NCBI GenBank assembly: GCA_020744425.1
Contig: JAGMUV010000020.1
Span: 1 to 64,000 of the forward strand
Reading direction: 5' to 3'
Origin: Dactylonectria macrodidyma
Lineage: Eukaryota > Ascomycota > Sordariomycetes > Hypocreales > Nectriaceae
Length of the DNA stretch: 64,000 nt
Of this stretch, positions 1-12,242 are shown piece by piece (positions within the stretch are counted from its first letter, which is position 1; each line of letters starts with the position of its first letter). The translations under genes and the position numbers were made by a program. The notes beneath the pieces were generated by a model. It searched no databases, had not been told where the DNA came from, and saw nothing but the letters and a program-made list of their open reading frames with translations.

Positions 1-1640
1 TGCGGAGAATGAGCGACTCTCTGCGGGACTTGCTAAGCTCTCGGCTCTAGGAACGCGTACTAACGCTGTACGAGAAGAAGAGCGTCGCCAGAATGAGGAA
101 CGCTTTGAGCAGTTATACGCGCAACTCCAGGCCCCACCAAGCAATCCCGCCCTGGACGCGATCGTCGTGGCCATAGAGCGAAAGATTACTGAACTCACTG
201 CCGAACTGGTTTAAACTAAGAATAACTAGGAATGACAAGCGGCTCAACTCACGGAATACGAACAGCCCGCTACGGTAGCACGTATCCGTGATGTTAGAGA
301 AACAATTAAGCCTGAACAGCCACCAAAGTTCGACGGAAACCCCAAGAAGCTGCAGGAACACCTCACTAGCCTCAAGTCTTACTATATGTACTACCCATCG
401 CTATTCACGAGTAACCCGCTCAAGGTGCGATACGCTATGGGAAGACTCGAAGGCAAGGCAGCTCAGAACTATGAGTCAATCCTGAAAGACTTCGTAACCC
501 AAGCCCCGAGTCAGCGAAAGCCCGAAACAACCATAATGTTCGACAGTTTCAACAGATACGAACAATTACTAATCGACAACTACGGCGAATGGGACGAAAA
601 ACATGACGCGCTCAACGCTATTAGGAAACTTAAATAGACAAAGGCAGCATCCGAATACCTCTCGGAGTTCCGATATATCGCAGTAAAACTCAATTGGTCA
701 AACGAAAACCTTATCGATGAGTTTTATTGGAACCTAAAGGATGACGTTAAGGACGAACTTATCAAGAATATAAATCCACCTACGGACTTCGCCTAGTACG
801 CTAAACTTGCTATCATAATCGATAACCGACTATTCGAACGACGAATGGAAAAACGAAATGTTGGCAATAATAATAGCGGTTAGAAAAGGAAGAACTACGC
901 TAACTAAGGAAAACCACGAACCCCCAACACTTCCTACGGTACTGCAGCAGGACCTATGGAACTCGGAGCAATGTAACAGCGACCCCAGCAGGGAAAGAAG
1001 ACATTCAACTGCTATAACTACGACGAGCCAGGACACCTTTCACGTGACTGCAAGAAACCTAGGAAAGAAAAGAAACCATTTAAGCCTATTACCACGCCTA
1101 CCCGCAGTATCAACTCAGTTAAGAAAGGAGATGACCTCCCAGTCCGATCCATCAACATGACCCGAAGCGGCTTTGACGGATGCTTCAACGGATACGACCA
1201 CGACACGGTAAACGTGCAAGACTGGATGGACGAACTAAAATACGAAGACATCCCCCAAGGAAGACCGATCGGAAGAACCAGACCTAAGACTAAACAATCG
1301 CAAGAAGCCAATCGCGAAAAGAAGCGCAGCGAATAGAGCCGACGAATGGAAAGAGAAAAAGACGACCCAGATGCACGCGAGCGACGGCTGCGAATGAAAC
1401 GAGAAGCAGCATATCGACGCGAAGCAGAAAAGAAAAGGGAATAGGAAGAAAAAACCCAGGAAGCGGTAGCTAAGAAATGGAAACCCATTCCTGTGGGCTA
1501 AGTTCCAGACTATCCAGCTATTGCACCCTGACCTAACGATGAAACACATACCATCGCTATGGTCCGACAGCTTAGGGAACTACTAACGCAAATGAAGGAC
1601 TTTGACGAATTCAACATCCCTGACTGACAGCTCGACTATT
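1..1640 (+). pseudogene. gag remnant with zinc knuckle
   Basis: The best preserved piece (about 386-637) reads as a retrotransposon gag capsid segment with an NYGEWDEKHDAL-type motif. A CCHC-like knuckle lies near 1010-1050 (C-Y-N-Y-DEPGHLSRDC). Its second cysteine has become tyrosine, a TGC-to-TAC change. Stops interrupt the frame several times, for instance near 636 and 795. The stretch after the knuckle is highly charged (Arg/Glu-rich), as in many fungal gag-pol linkers. Non-functional. Confidence 0.75.
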
Positions 1641-2479
1641 AGTGGACTAGCGAGGAACGACCTGCCATGATGGACAGTGGCGCGGCGCGCAGCTACATCA
1701 CGCAACGGCCTGCCCCCTGACCATAGGTCAGCGCAGGACGAAACGTACACTAAGCCAGGGAGGCTGGGTATGACATCGAGGATAAAGACATCCTCACACC
1801 GGCGGAGGAATACTCCAAGTCAGACGACGAACTCCGAAGTATCACCCCGGAAGAATAAGACACGCTAGCACGCGCGATAGAAGACGTTCAAATCGAACAA
1901 TTCGCTAGGGAGCAACAAGACCCCACAGAAGAAGCAGATATCTACATCCGAGCCTTATATCGACAGAGCGGAATGAACCCGCGAAACCCGAGAGAGCGAA
2001 AATTACGAGGAGACGAACCTCGCACGTGTTAGACGCACTGAAAACACGACGAAATCTCATGGGCGTTATGTGTGTACTACGAATGCGTTACACACCTCGG
2101 AGACAAGCTATGATAAGATTGCTTCCCAGTCCGAGTAAACGGATAACCTATTATGACTCCTTATGAGAAGGAAGATATAGAAGATTACTGCGTACAGAAA
2201 TGGTATGAATACCTTAGCATCGCTTAACTGATGGAATTCGATACGGACTACCTAACTAACTGCTAGAGGTCCGACGTAAAACTCACAGACTGCTAACGAC
2301 CTGAGTGTTAAATACACATATATGATAAGGTCAACGCATGGCATGAGCACAATCGAAGACAGACGTTCTGACCCTTACGAGACGGAACGACGGAGAGTAT
2401 AAAAAACTCCTGGCGCTATCTGTAATAGAGCAATAGATAGGCATAGAGCTAGGGGAAGCGGAACCCCTTGAAATAAGAG

Positions 2480-5400
2480 CTCTATATATGACCAAAAGCG
2501 CACAAACGACATACCGATACCTAGAGATATAGGTACGAATCAAGGGAAACTGGCTGCCCGCTTTAGTAGACAGCGGCGCAGAGTTCAACTATATACACCC
2601 CGCAGTGGTGAATACATTGAAACTCCTATGGAAGGACAAAGCGAATCCGTACAAGGTACAGAATCTCAAAGGATCTTCTTTCAGTTATGATAACGGAAGA
2701 ATAACTAAAGAGCTTGATCATCTCAAGGTTTTCGTGGAAGGACGAAACGAAGGAATCTCGTTTAACGTAATACCTATCGCAAACCACGCTTTGGTCTTAG
2801 GGTACTTATGGTTAAAACGAGTTAACCTAATGATAAACTGGAGGACTGGCTAAGTGAACTTCGACGACGTCGACGATCACTCCTCTTAGGAATCAGATTC
2901 AGATAATGATACGAGATCTCAAACTTCGACTGACGACGGCAATAGCGAAGTATCGGCGAAAGAAACGACAGAAACTTTCCCACCCTGAGGCACGAAATAC
3001 AAACACTGCAAAGCCCGAAATAGCAAGATACGCCGCACCATTGCCTTTATGCGAAGCCAATTAACAAAGCTCGACAAAGACCTTGCTGAGATGAAAAAAT
3101 AACCGGAAGTAAACGAAAGACTGAAAAACATACTACCTGCTTACTGCATTTATGAAAAACTGTTTGCTGAAGAGTTAGAAACAGGTCTACCCGAACACAG
3201 TGAATGGGATTACGAAATAGTATTAAAAGACGGAACTTCGCCTAAGTTCTTCAAACTCTATAACCTTAACAACACATAGCTACAAACGCTGAAAGAATAC
3301 CTCGAAGATATGTTAAAAAAGGGATACATTAAAATCTCGAAATCCTCTGCAAAATACCTAGTCATATTCATTCTAAAAAAGAATAGAAAACTCCGATTAG
3401 TTATGGACTACTAATAGCTAAACGACATTACGCTGAAGGACCGAACGCCGCTACCCCTGATTACCGAACTGAAGGACTGCCTTTATAGTAAAAAGTGGTT
3501 TATGGCGCTTGACTTAAAAAACGCTTACGGCTTGGTCCGCATAAAGCCTGGAGACGAATGGAAGACTGCGTTCAGGACTAAATTCGGACTGTTCGAATAT
3601 TTGGTAATGCCCTTTGGACTCACAAACGCACTAGCAACATTCTAACAGATGATTACTAACGTTCTAAGAGAACATCTCGACATCTTCGTTATATGCTACC
3701 TTGACGACATTTTGATCTTTTCGGAAATAGAAGAAGAATATGCGAAATATATATATACGATCCTATAGAAACTATAAGACGCGAAACTACTTATAGAACT
3801 AACGAAAAGCAAGTTCTACGTATAGGAAGTGGACTTCCTCGGACACACTATCCGACCGAACGAGATCCGAATGGATAAAAAGAAAATCGAAGCTATTAAA
3901 GATTGGCCAAGACCAGATAAAAGTGTTAAGGAAGTGCAGAGCTTCCTAGGGTTCGCTAATTACTACTGAAGGTTTATCTGCGGATTTAGTAAAATCGCGA
4001 AACCTTTGACAGAACTCATAAAGAAAGACGTGAACTTCAGATGGAATGCAAAGGCCCAGAAAGCTTTTAATAACTTGAAACGAGCCATCCTCAGTGAACC
4101 CGTTTTAGCAACCTTTGACCTAAGATGACCGATCGAATTGGAAACTGACGCTTCTAACTTCGCCTTAGGAGCCCAGATTGGATAATAGGACGATGAAGGA
4201 AACCTATACCCGATCGCATTTTACTTATGCATACTAAAGGGAGCTGAACTCAATTACCCTATCTATAATAAAGAATTCTTAGTAATAGTTAACTCTTTTA
4301 AAGAATTCTGACATTACCTCTTAGGAAGCGAATACTAGGTCACTGTGTATATAGACTATAAAAATATATCATACTTCGCAACTACGTAAGAGCTTAGTAG
4401 AAGATAACTTCGCTATGCGGAATACCTATCGGAATTTAACTACGTTATTATTCATAAGAAAGGCTTAGAAAACGGACGAGCTGATGCGATAAGTCGACGA
4501 TCTGACTTTGAAGTCGATATACTGAAAGCCAATAAGTAAATATTGGCCTATACCCCCAAAGGACATCTCAAACAAAAATATATCACAGCCATAAGCGAGT
4601 CATGACTACCTGAAGACTTGCTAGAATGATTGTAGAAACCTGAGCAAAGCTTCGAGCAATGGATACATAACGAATAGCCAGCCCCGAGAGAACTACTATA
4701 GTAAGAAGGGAAAGCAGTCTTAATAGGATCATAGGGATCCTAAGCAATCTCTTACTTCCACTAGGGCAACCACTACGGGAACCCCTGAACCCTAGCTAAG
4801 AAACTCAGCCAGCACTTCCACAGCGACTTTATATCAGCATGTATTAGCCACATAGGACACTGCGACCAATGCCCATACGATCTTATCGACCAATACGCAA
4901 AAGAATGTTAGGAGATAGGCAACTACTAAAACTGCGAACCTAATAAGATACGAAAGAAACTTAAATGGGCTGACGAGCTTAACAAAATAGCCTAAATCGT
5001 AGTAATAGTATTACAAGAAACGCTTTACGAACGAATAAGGGATTATAACCAAACATACGAAATAGACAGAGTAATAGGAGCACCCTGTCCAATCCCTGAA
5101 TTATAACTCGGACTACGAAGGTTATGAGTACCCCCGGAATTATAAGAACATTTAGTACAGGACATTCATAACCACCCCCTACACAGACACCTAGGAATTA
5201 ACAAAACCTTCGAATGAGTTAAAACAGCATATACGTTTCCTAGTATAAAGAGAATAGTCACAGAAGTTATCAAATCCTATGAACTATGCAATAAAACTAA
5301 GGCACGATGCTACAAACCATATAGAGAATTACAACCCCTACTAGTCGCTGAGCGACCATAGGACTCCATTACGATGGATTTCATTACGAAACTACCCCTA

Positions 5401-6426
5401 TCGGAAGATCCCGCAAATAGCACCTTCTATGATAGCATTCTTATCATTGTGGATAGATTCACAAAATTTTCCTATTTCATACTATACTAAGAGTCGACGG
5501 ACGCCGAATAGTTCGCTTATTTGTTCTTACGGAATATCGTTAGTGTACACGGCCTACTAACGGAGATCCTGAGCGACAGAGGACCCCCGTTCTTATCCAA
5601 GTTTTGGCAAGCCTTAATGGCCCAACTAGGACTGAACCACTGACTTATGACAGCATTCTGACCACAGGTCGACGGACAAATAGAACGCATGAATTAAGTA
5701 CTTAAATAGTACTTACAATACTACATTAACTACGAATAAAACAATTGGGTAGAAAAGTTACTTATAGCGCAACTGAGTTATAATACTGCAACTAATGAAA
5801 GCACTAGGCTTATGCTATACTACGCCAATTTCGGATTCACGCCAGACGTATACTAATAACAGTATGATGGAATCATCAACCCAAAAGCAATCCTAACGTC
5901 AGACAAACTGAAAAATCTCTATGAAGAAATGAAAACTGAACTCAGATTCGTATAAGGACGAATGAAAAAATACTACGACCAGAAAAGGCTAAAGAGGCTA
6001 TCCTTTTCGAAGGGAGACATAGTCCTACTAGTAATAAAAAACTTATCAACGGACAGACCCAGTAAAAAACTTGACTATAAATTCATCAGACCCTACGAAG
6101 TTCTAGAGAAAATCTCAGAAAATAACTATAGACTAGACCTAAAAACACGACATCACCCAGTTTTTCACATCTCGTTACTAGAATCAACGGAAAACACTAT
6201 TCTAGTCAACAATGGACGAAGTCACGAACCAGTAGTAGAAGACCCAGAAGAGTACTACGTCGAAGAAATCCGCGACATGAAGAAAATCGACGGAAAAACA
6301 ATATACTTCATAAAGTGGAAAGACTACCCTGAAAGCGAAACATCATGGCAACCACCGGAAAACCTCATCTACGCGCAGCGTCTACTGAAGACGTTCTATG
6401 CACAACGCCGGAAGATGAAGAAATAG
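2480..6426 (+). pseudogene. pol remnant: protease, reverse transcriptase, RNase H, integrase
   Basis: Visible landmarks in order: the aspartic protease motif LVDSGAEFNY near 2555; RT segments from about 3200, including the catalytic YLDDILIFS near 3696; the RNase H motif LETDASNFALGA near 4138; the integrase HHCC zinc region near 5170-5290; an integrase core with MDFITKLP near 5377 and DRGPPFLSKFW near 5576; and the chromodomain at the end. Dozens of stop codons interrupt the frame. Many replace Gln (TAG/TAA) and others sit where Arg (CGA) is usual, such as NYY[stop]RF near 3961. The enzyme set would have copied the element's RNA and integrated the product. Confidence 0.9.
5962..6426 (+). pseudogene. 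Stop-free 3' segment of pol: integrase tail plus chromodomain
   Basis: This 154-residue segment stays open although upstream pol is riddled with stops. The first ~90 residues are the integrase C-terminal region with the GPY/F-like piece (KFIRPYEVLEKI) and the HPVFHISLLE motif. The last ~60 residues are a chromodomain: YYVEEIRDMK, then IYFIKWKDYPESETSWQPPENL, with the aromatic and acidic positions of chromodomains that bind methylated histone H3. In chromoviruses this module targets integration to heterochromatin. It is a fragment of the polyprotein, not an independent gene; its ATG is internal. Confidence 0.82.
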
Positions 6427-6967
6427 CACTAAAATCGAACATAGTGGACCAATCAATCGCATCCACACCACCGTAGGCCTGGACCTCGATGACCGCATCG
6501 GCCTCTTGGCGCTCCGCCTCATCCAGCTCGTCCAGAGAACGAAGACCCCGACGCACTATCTCTACGCCTCTCTCTTGAAGCTGTTTTCGTTGGCGACGAA
6601 GCCGCATCAGACGAGACAAACGCTCATTCATCTGCTGTTGCAACTCTATCAACTCTTCTTCCGCTTGCTCCTCCTCGGACTCTAAGCGACGTTTCTCAGC
6701 CGTCAAACGGGAAGCTGTCCGGTCAGCACAGGCAAGAATCAGGTGAGACAGAAACAGGCACTCACATACGGAGATCGACTCCCCCGAACCATCACAAGAA
6801 CGTCCACGACGAACGCATTCGGAATAACGGGAAATGCCCTCGAGCATTTTGCACTTCAGCTTCCGCTGAGCGCAATTCGAGCACTCGATAACCTCGGAGC
6901 CCATTTCTTCAATAAGTTCATAAAGATAGTAACAGCGCGCGGCGGATTGCGATTTCACTCTCGACAT
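6365..6967 (-). CDS. Antisense Zn2Cys6-like coiled-coil protein inside the retrotransposon
   Basis: The antisense frame is open for 200 codons. A likely 51-bp intron (6715-6765; donor GTGAGT, branch CTGAC, acceptor ACAG) gives 183 residues. Near residues 28-58 the spacing is C-X2-C-X6-C-X8-Y-X2-C-X6-C. This is the fungal Zn2Cys6 binuclear cluster with the fourth Cys replaced by Tyr; the codon at 6824-6826 is TAT and fits a TGT-to-TAT change. A long Glu/Arg-rich coiled coil follows (AEKRRLESEEEQAEEELIEL). The 3' end overlaps the chromodomain coding end by 62 bp on the opposite strand. I recall similar antisense frames in other fungal gypsy elements but cannot confirm this. A DNA-binding or regulatory role is inference. 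The lost Cys suggests this copy is inactive. Confidence 0.6.
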   Translation of the reverse strand: MSRVKSQSAARCYYLYELIEEMGSEVIECSNCAQRKLKCKMLEGISRYSECVRRGRSCDGSGESISVCECLFLSHLILACADRTASRLTAEKRRLESEEEQAEEELIELQQQMNERLSRLMRLRRQRKQLQERGVEIVRRGLRSLDELDEAERQEADAVIEVQAYGGVDAIDWSTMFDFSAISSSSGVVHRTSSVDAARR

Positions 6968-7054
6968 GCTGTTAGTATTACGGAAAAATAATTACAGGGG
7001 AAGGTTGGACAAACCAGGGAGAAACTTGAGATGGCCGACTTGTAGGCCTTGGGG

Positions 7055-7081
7055 ATAAGGACTAACGGAGGGGAGACATCG
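7055..7081 (+). promoter_or_regulatory. Probable polypurine tract before the 3' LTR
   Basis: A purine-rich run (GGAGGGGAGAC) ends three bases before the TGTCACG start of the LTR. This is where plus-strand DNA synthesis of a Ty3-type element would be primed. Confidence 0.5.
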
Positions 7082-7518
7082 TGTCACGACCCGTGTAACA
7101 ATAGACGCCTGGCGTCACGTGGCCCCTACAAATTTCTCGCCAATTACGAAAGATCACCGCGAACTGTGGAGCGATCACCGTAATCACTCCCGTGATCACC
7201 GTGATCACTTCCACGATCACTGCGATCGCCCCTGTAATACAGGTGATCAGACCTTATACTATATAGTATATAAACCCGAGGAACTGGCTATTACTAGGAC
7301 ACCAGCTCCTTAGCTATTAATATAACTTGGTTACCTTAATCTACTCTGACTGCTACGCATCATCGTACATTGACTATTACCTAACGTAATACTACGACTA
7401 CTGCTCAGTAAGTGTGACCTAACCGTTCTGCTAATATAGACCCTGGTCTATCCCTTAGGAACCCCTTCTGAGCTACTCTATACCCCGTATAGCCTAGCCT
7501 GGAAACACGACCGTTACA
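7082..7518 (+). repeat. 3' LTR of the chromovirus
   Basis: The segment starts TGTCACG and ends CGTTACA, a near-perfect terminal inverted match. It lies just downstream of the polypurine tract, and AT-rich unrelated DNA begins right after it. Positions 7155-7255 carry a cluster of GATCAC / GTGATCAC palindromes. A TATA-like stretch (TATATAGTATATAAACC) lies near 7259-7276, as expected for the LTR promoter. The 5' partner is outside the window, so the limits rest on terminal motifs only. Confidence 0.7.
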
Positions 7519-9518
7519 TATATTATTAAGACTTTAAATAGTATAAGAATCCTAAGAGTAAATAATAATAATTAACTTAAGCAGTTTATTAAGGATAGCT
7601 AGGAATAGTAGGCTAATAATAAAGATAATAAGATTCTAAAGCTATTTAGTTAGGGTTTTTAAGTAAGAACTGATATAAAAGTGTTTAATAAGACACTTAA
7701 CTACTAGTAAATAGAAGAGAAACTACAGAACCTATAAACTAAGACTTAAAAAGAGTAAATAAATAAGCTTATCTAATTATAGAAGGGACTCTAAATAGAT
7801 ATAAAAGTATAAATCCTTAAAATACTATAAGATTAAAAGGATAAGTATATTAACTAAAGAAGTATCTAATTAAATACTTAGGGATATAAGAAGTATACTA
7901 AAGACAGCTAGGCTTCTATATAAGGAAGTAGATAAAGCAGTATAGTAAAGTCTAGAAGTGATTATAAAGATAAGAGTAGAGAGGTAAATAGAAATACTAT
8001 AGAATAAAAGAACTATTAGATTTCTATACTATCCTTTTTAAAAGACTTAAATAATATTAAAAATAGAAAGACTTTAATAGAGAAAACATTATAAATAGTA
8101 TTTAAAATAGACAGAACCTATCTTTTAAAACTTAGGCAGATCGAGTAGCTACTTAGCGTATAGTAGCTTAATTAGCTATAGAGCCTCCTTTAGCTAAGTA
8201 ATTAATAATAATTTAAGAGTAAGACGTAGGGTTAAGTATATTAGCTGTTTAGAAACTAGGAGCGTGAGACTTAGTAGTTATAGTATTACTTAAGGAGTAA
8301 TTATAAGGATTCTAATAGTAACTAATTAGAATATAGCCAGTCAGCTATTTCTAGTTATAGTTAGAATAGTTATACTAAATGCAATTAGTATATTAACTAC
8401 TTATAAAAGTAGGATGTAAGATATAAGTATAGAAAGGAGTTAGAATATAGCTTTAAAAGCGTATTATATAAAAAAAATAGCTAGAAAGGCAATAGTAATA
8501 TATAATCGGATTAGTATTTTTAATAAGAGCTATAAGTAAGGCTTTAATATAATAAAAAGCCTTATTAAAAGTTATAAAGAAGTAGCTAATAGAGTAAGAC
8601 TACTTAGTAAGGATATATATTAAGTAAGCTAATACAGTCTATAGTAATTAAACACTAGCTTTAATAATAGAATCCTTAAATTGTCTGATCTTAGTAAGAA
8701 GCTAGGTTAAATAGTTATATAAGTTAACTCTAAGTAAGAAAGTGACTTTAACCTTAATATAAAGTAGTTAATTAAAGCAATTAAGAGTAAGATAGCTATA
8801 GAACTAGATTCAAAAGTTAGTAATTATTTAAGAAAGCGTTTAATTAGATAAAGGATCTTAAAAGAAGCTAGAAAAAGAGAATACTTATAAGTCAATCTAG
8901 GGTTAAAAGTTTAGAAATAGAGAATGCTTAAAAAGAGAGAGTATTATAATTATACTAATAGGTAGTGAACTATAGGTTAAAGGCATTAATATTTATATTA
9001 CACTTAGCTAGACTATACATATTAGAAAGGCATTAAAGAAGGACATTCTAAAGAATAGTAAGCCTATTCTTATTAGAAGTACTATAAGAAAAAGTGGACT
9101 AGATTAATATTATAATAGCAGTTTAAAAAGACAGAAAGATAAGAGTAATAATAATAATAAAAGAAGAAAAGAAGAAGGAAGCTATAAGAAATGTAAGAAA
9201 GAAGAAAAAGAGAGGATTAGGCCTAAAAAGCCTAAGTATTTATTATATAAATACTAGAGCTCTGAGAATAGTGTCTTTTATAATTAGAGAGTTTAGTATA
9301 ATTTATACTAAAAGACTTAGAATAAATATATAGTAACTATAAAAGCAGGGCCTGCAGCCCACTTTAAAATAATAACCTTATAACTATATAACTAACCTCT
9401 CTTTTTTAACTCTTTATAATATTACTAAGCTACTGCTTTCTTATAGCTATGCTTATAATACAAGCTCTATCTTCTCAATTTCTATAATATTATCTTATTA
9501 TATACTATTTAATAACTA
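7519..9518. repeat. AT-rich RIP-eroded DNA, no intact gene
   Basis: Composition drops abruptly to very AT-rich sequence dominated by TA dinucleotides (taata, tagta, ttaag). Stops fall in all frames every few codons. Lys/Arg/Gln-rich reading traces near 8820-9230 suggest a former transposon coding region. I cannot name the family. Confidence 0.7.
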
Positions 9519-9520
9519 TA

Positions 9521-9945
9521 ACGTATGTAATAAGCTTACGTAACAAACAAGTAAGCGTGACATTCTGATTTCCACCTTAAACTGCAGTTTTAAAATAATT
9601 CTTAAAAATTCAAATTAAGCCTTAAATAAATAAGATTTTTAACCTAGCTTATTTATAAAATGTATTATTTTTAAGAATTTTTTTAGATTATATATATTTA
9701 TAGCGCTAGTAGTATAAAATTCGCACTGTTTTTTTTAATATTTTTATTTATAACTAGCTTAATAAATTAATTAGAAATATAAAGAAAATACTATGTTATA
9801 ACTTTTTTCCTTAAAAGCTTAAAATTAATTCTTTAGAAATTTACTAATTAAATAGCCTGTTTTCAGAAATCTAAAATGTGTACTTTTAGCTGTACAGTAT
9901 AGGTAGGACACTTGCTTGTTTGGGACACTCGCTTATTATATACGT
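9521..9945. mobile_element. Miniature TIR element copy 1 (425 bp)
   Basis: The left end reads ACGTATGTAATAAG and the right end is its inverted counterpart (CTTATTATATACGT). TA dinucleotides flank it at 9519-9520 and 9946-9947. The inverted repeat extends inward about 40 bp with a second block (AAACAAGTAAGCGTGAC against its inverse). There is no coding capacity. The TA target site points to the Tc1/mariner/pogo superfamily. It shares termini with the copies at 13265, 15304 and 17164. Confidence 0.7.
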
Positions 9946-9990
9946 TATCTAATTTCCTATTACTATAACTAACTGATTAATATTAAATAC

Positions 9991-11677
9991 AATGCTTATA
10001 GCTATAGAAAGGGAGAATAGCCTCTTCTTTTTAAATAAGGATATCGAATTCTAATAAGGACTAGTTAAAAACGAAGGTAGTAATAGTAGCTTCTTATACT
10101 CTAGAGATATTATCTCTACTTAGAAAATAGTAACCCTAATTAATAACTAAGCTATTATAATCTAGTAATATAAGAACTGGTTATACTAGGACTAGTACTA
10201 AGATAAGCAGCCAGCCCTTAATAATAATAAATCTATCTAACGCTAGGCCTCTCTAGTATCTCCTCCTTCTGACTTTAATAAATCTAATAGTATAAGCTAA
10301 GTGCTTTACTATAGGGTTCTCTAGTCTTTTCTAAAGACTGGGGAGAAGTAAGACCTAATAAGTAATAACTAACTCCTCGCTTTTATAAGCATGCTTATAT
10401 ATAGTCTTCAGAATGTTATAACTATAGCTAATGGCTTAATTATATTTAAATCCTCTACTATTAAAAGTAACTAAAAGAAAGCCAGCCCCTTCTTCTATTA
10501 GTAGCTTTTATAAAAGATGATTATTAATAATAACTGCTTATAACTAGGCTTTTAACTAATAGTAAAGTGATTTTATAGCTAGTGATTCTATATTGAGTTA
10601 TTCTACTATTAGGCCTGCTATTATTAGTTTGCGTTTATTTAGGATGCTAAATGCAGGCAGTTATTCCTTTTTAATATATTAGAAAATAAGAAAATAGAGC
10701 GGTTTTAAGCTTTAGTAATAGCCTAGAGAGAGATCCTTATATAGAATAGAAAGCCTTAGAACTTTAAGGTCTATAGAATGCTTACTACTTACTAAGAAAG
10801 CAGCTAGGAATATAGTTATTTTTACATATTCCTACTTACTTAAAGCCTCTAAGGAATAATTAAACTATCCTACTAGTAAATAGTAAAGGTAATACTAGTT
10901 AAAACCCTTAAGTTTAACTCTTCTTATAAAGGTACTAAATTTAGCTCCTTTAACTTATTAGCTTATAACTAAGTAATAAAATATATAGGTTTAAAGAAGA
11001 AATAGGACGAATTATATACTTTAAGTATTAATAGAGTCCTAAGGTTTATTAAATATACTATTCTAAATAAACTAAGTATATAGGATAGTAAGGTTATTTA
11101 AAATAGATAATTTATTAATATCCTAAGTAATTATAGTACTATTTATATACTATTTAATCCTACTATAGTCCTAAGAATATCTAATCTCTATACTAATATA
11201 AGAAGGCTAAAAATAGTTAATTAGTAGAATGTTAATAACTTTATAATTAGTAATAATTATTAAGTAGTTAAGAAGCTAGACTGCTCTTTTAGGCTTTTAT
11301 ATTAATACTCTAGTCTTATTCTAATTATAGCTAAGGGGGTTTATAACTAGATCCTTAAGATAATTACTAATACTTATAAGTAGTGTAGTATAGTTATTAT
11401 AAATAGCTACTTATAATAAACGCTTCTTAATTCCTCTATAAGTAGTATAGTAAGGACTCCTTCTTATATATAAGTATAAGTATCTACTTTAGAGCTACTA
11501 ATAATAGTAAAGCTGGATAGCTAATACTTACTTAAGATTATAACTACTAGACTAAACCAGCTATTCTAATCAGCTTTAGAAGTGAGTAAGAAGAAGCCTA
11601 TTACTCAATCTACTACTAAAAGCAATAATAGTAGTATTTTATCACTCTTTATGCATATACTGTCTATTAGTAATTAA
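9991..11677 (+). pseudogene. Decayed long reading frame in the AT-rich block, family unknown
   Basis: From an ATG at 9991 one frame can be followed for about 560 codons in which nearly every interruption is TAG or TAA, a pattern expected if Gln codons mutated by C-to-T. Residual composition is protein-like (runs such as NILSNYSTIYILF, with few frame changes). I do not recognise the family. It starts 44 bp after a TIR element end and could be the body of a DNA transposon or a host-derived gene. Confidence 0.4.
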
Positions 11678-12242
11678 TCCATATAAAATACATACTTACT
11701 AAAGAGCTATAGATTAAGCTCTTCTAACTCTTTTTAAAAAGGGCTATAATAAGCTCTTAATACTTATATTTATAGAGTAAAGCTAGTTATAGTAATTAAT
11801 AAGATAATTACATAAGGCTAGAACTTCTATACTAATTTAAAGATAGAAGAAGGAGCTTAAAAAATAATAGTTATTATAAATATAATAGAATTATTATAGA
11901 TTCTTAATTGAATTATATAGTATTTACTAGTCTTAAGTATATATACTAAGTATATCCCTAAGGGATTAGTTATACTAGACTAGTAAGAGGCTATTATTAA
12001 TACTGCTTATAGATAAGTCTTCTAGCTATTACTGCTTAAAATAAGTTAAAAAGAGCATTACTATTAGTAAGAAGGTAAATACAGAGAATGAAAGAGTATA
12101 GAGTAAGGGAGGCGTCTAATTAAATACTTCTAGTTATAGAGAAAGTAGATTAAGATATATAAAAGTAAGGTAGAAGGAGTTTATAGCTATAAGCCTAAGG
12201 CTGGCTAGGGATAGTAATTATCATATAAAAGGAAGTATAATA
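11678..12242. repeat. AT-rich RIP-eroded DNA, no gene seen
   Basis: TA-rich sequence with stops in every frame. I see no recognisable motif or terminal repeat. Confidence 0.6.

Larger units (their letters stand above)
1..7518 (+). mobile_element. Ty3/gypsy chromovirus retrotransposon, RIP-degraded, 5' truncated by window edge
   Basis: The order of relics is gag with a zinc knuckle, aspartic protease, reverse transcriptase, RNase H, integrase, chromodomain, 3' LTR. That order, with a C-terminal chromodomain, defines the chromovirus branch of Metaviridae-type elements. The left LTR and start of gag lie outside the window. In-frame TAG, TAA and TGA codons recur through gag and pol, mostly where Gln or Arg is expected, as C-to-T change at CAG, CAA and CGA would give. 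The element cannot encode a working polyprotein. The last ~1.1 kb (integrase tail, chromodomain, antisense gene) is clearly less damaged than the middle. Confidence 0.93.

Noticed and set aside
1..6426. In-frame TAG/TAA/TGA codons suggested a reassigned genetic code or programmed readthrough.
   Set aside because: Stops fall at Gln and Arg sites alike and are dense only in repeats. Neighbouring host genes read normally with standard stops, so mutation explains them.
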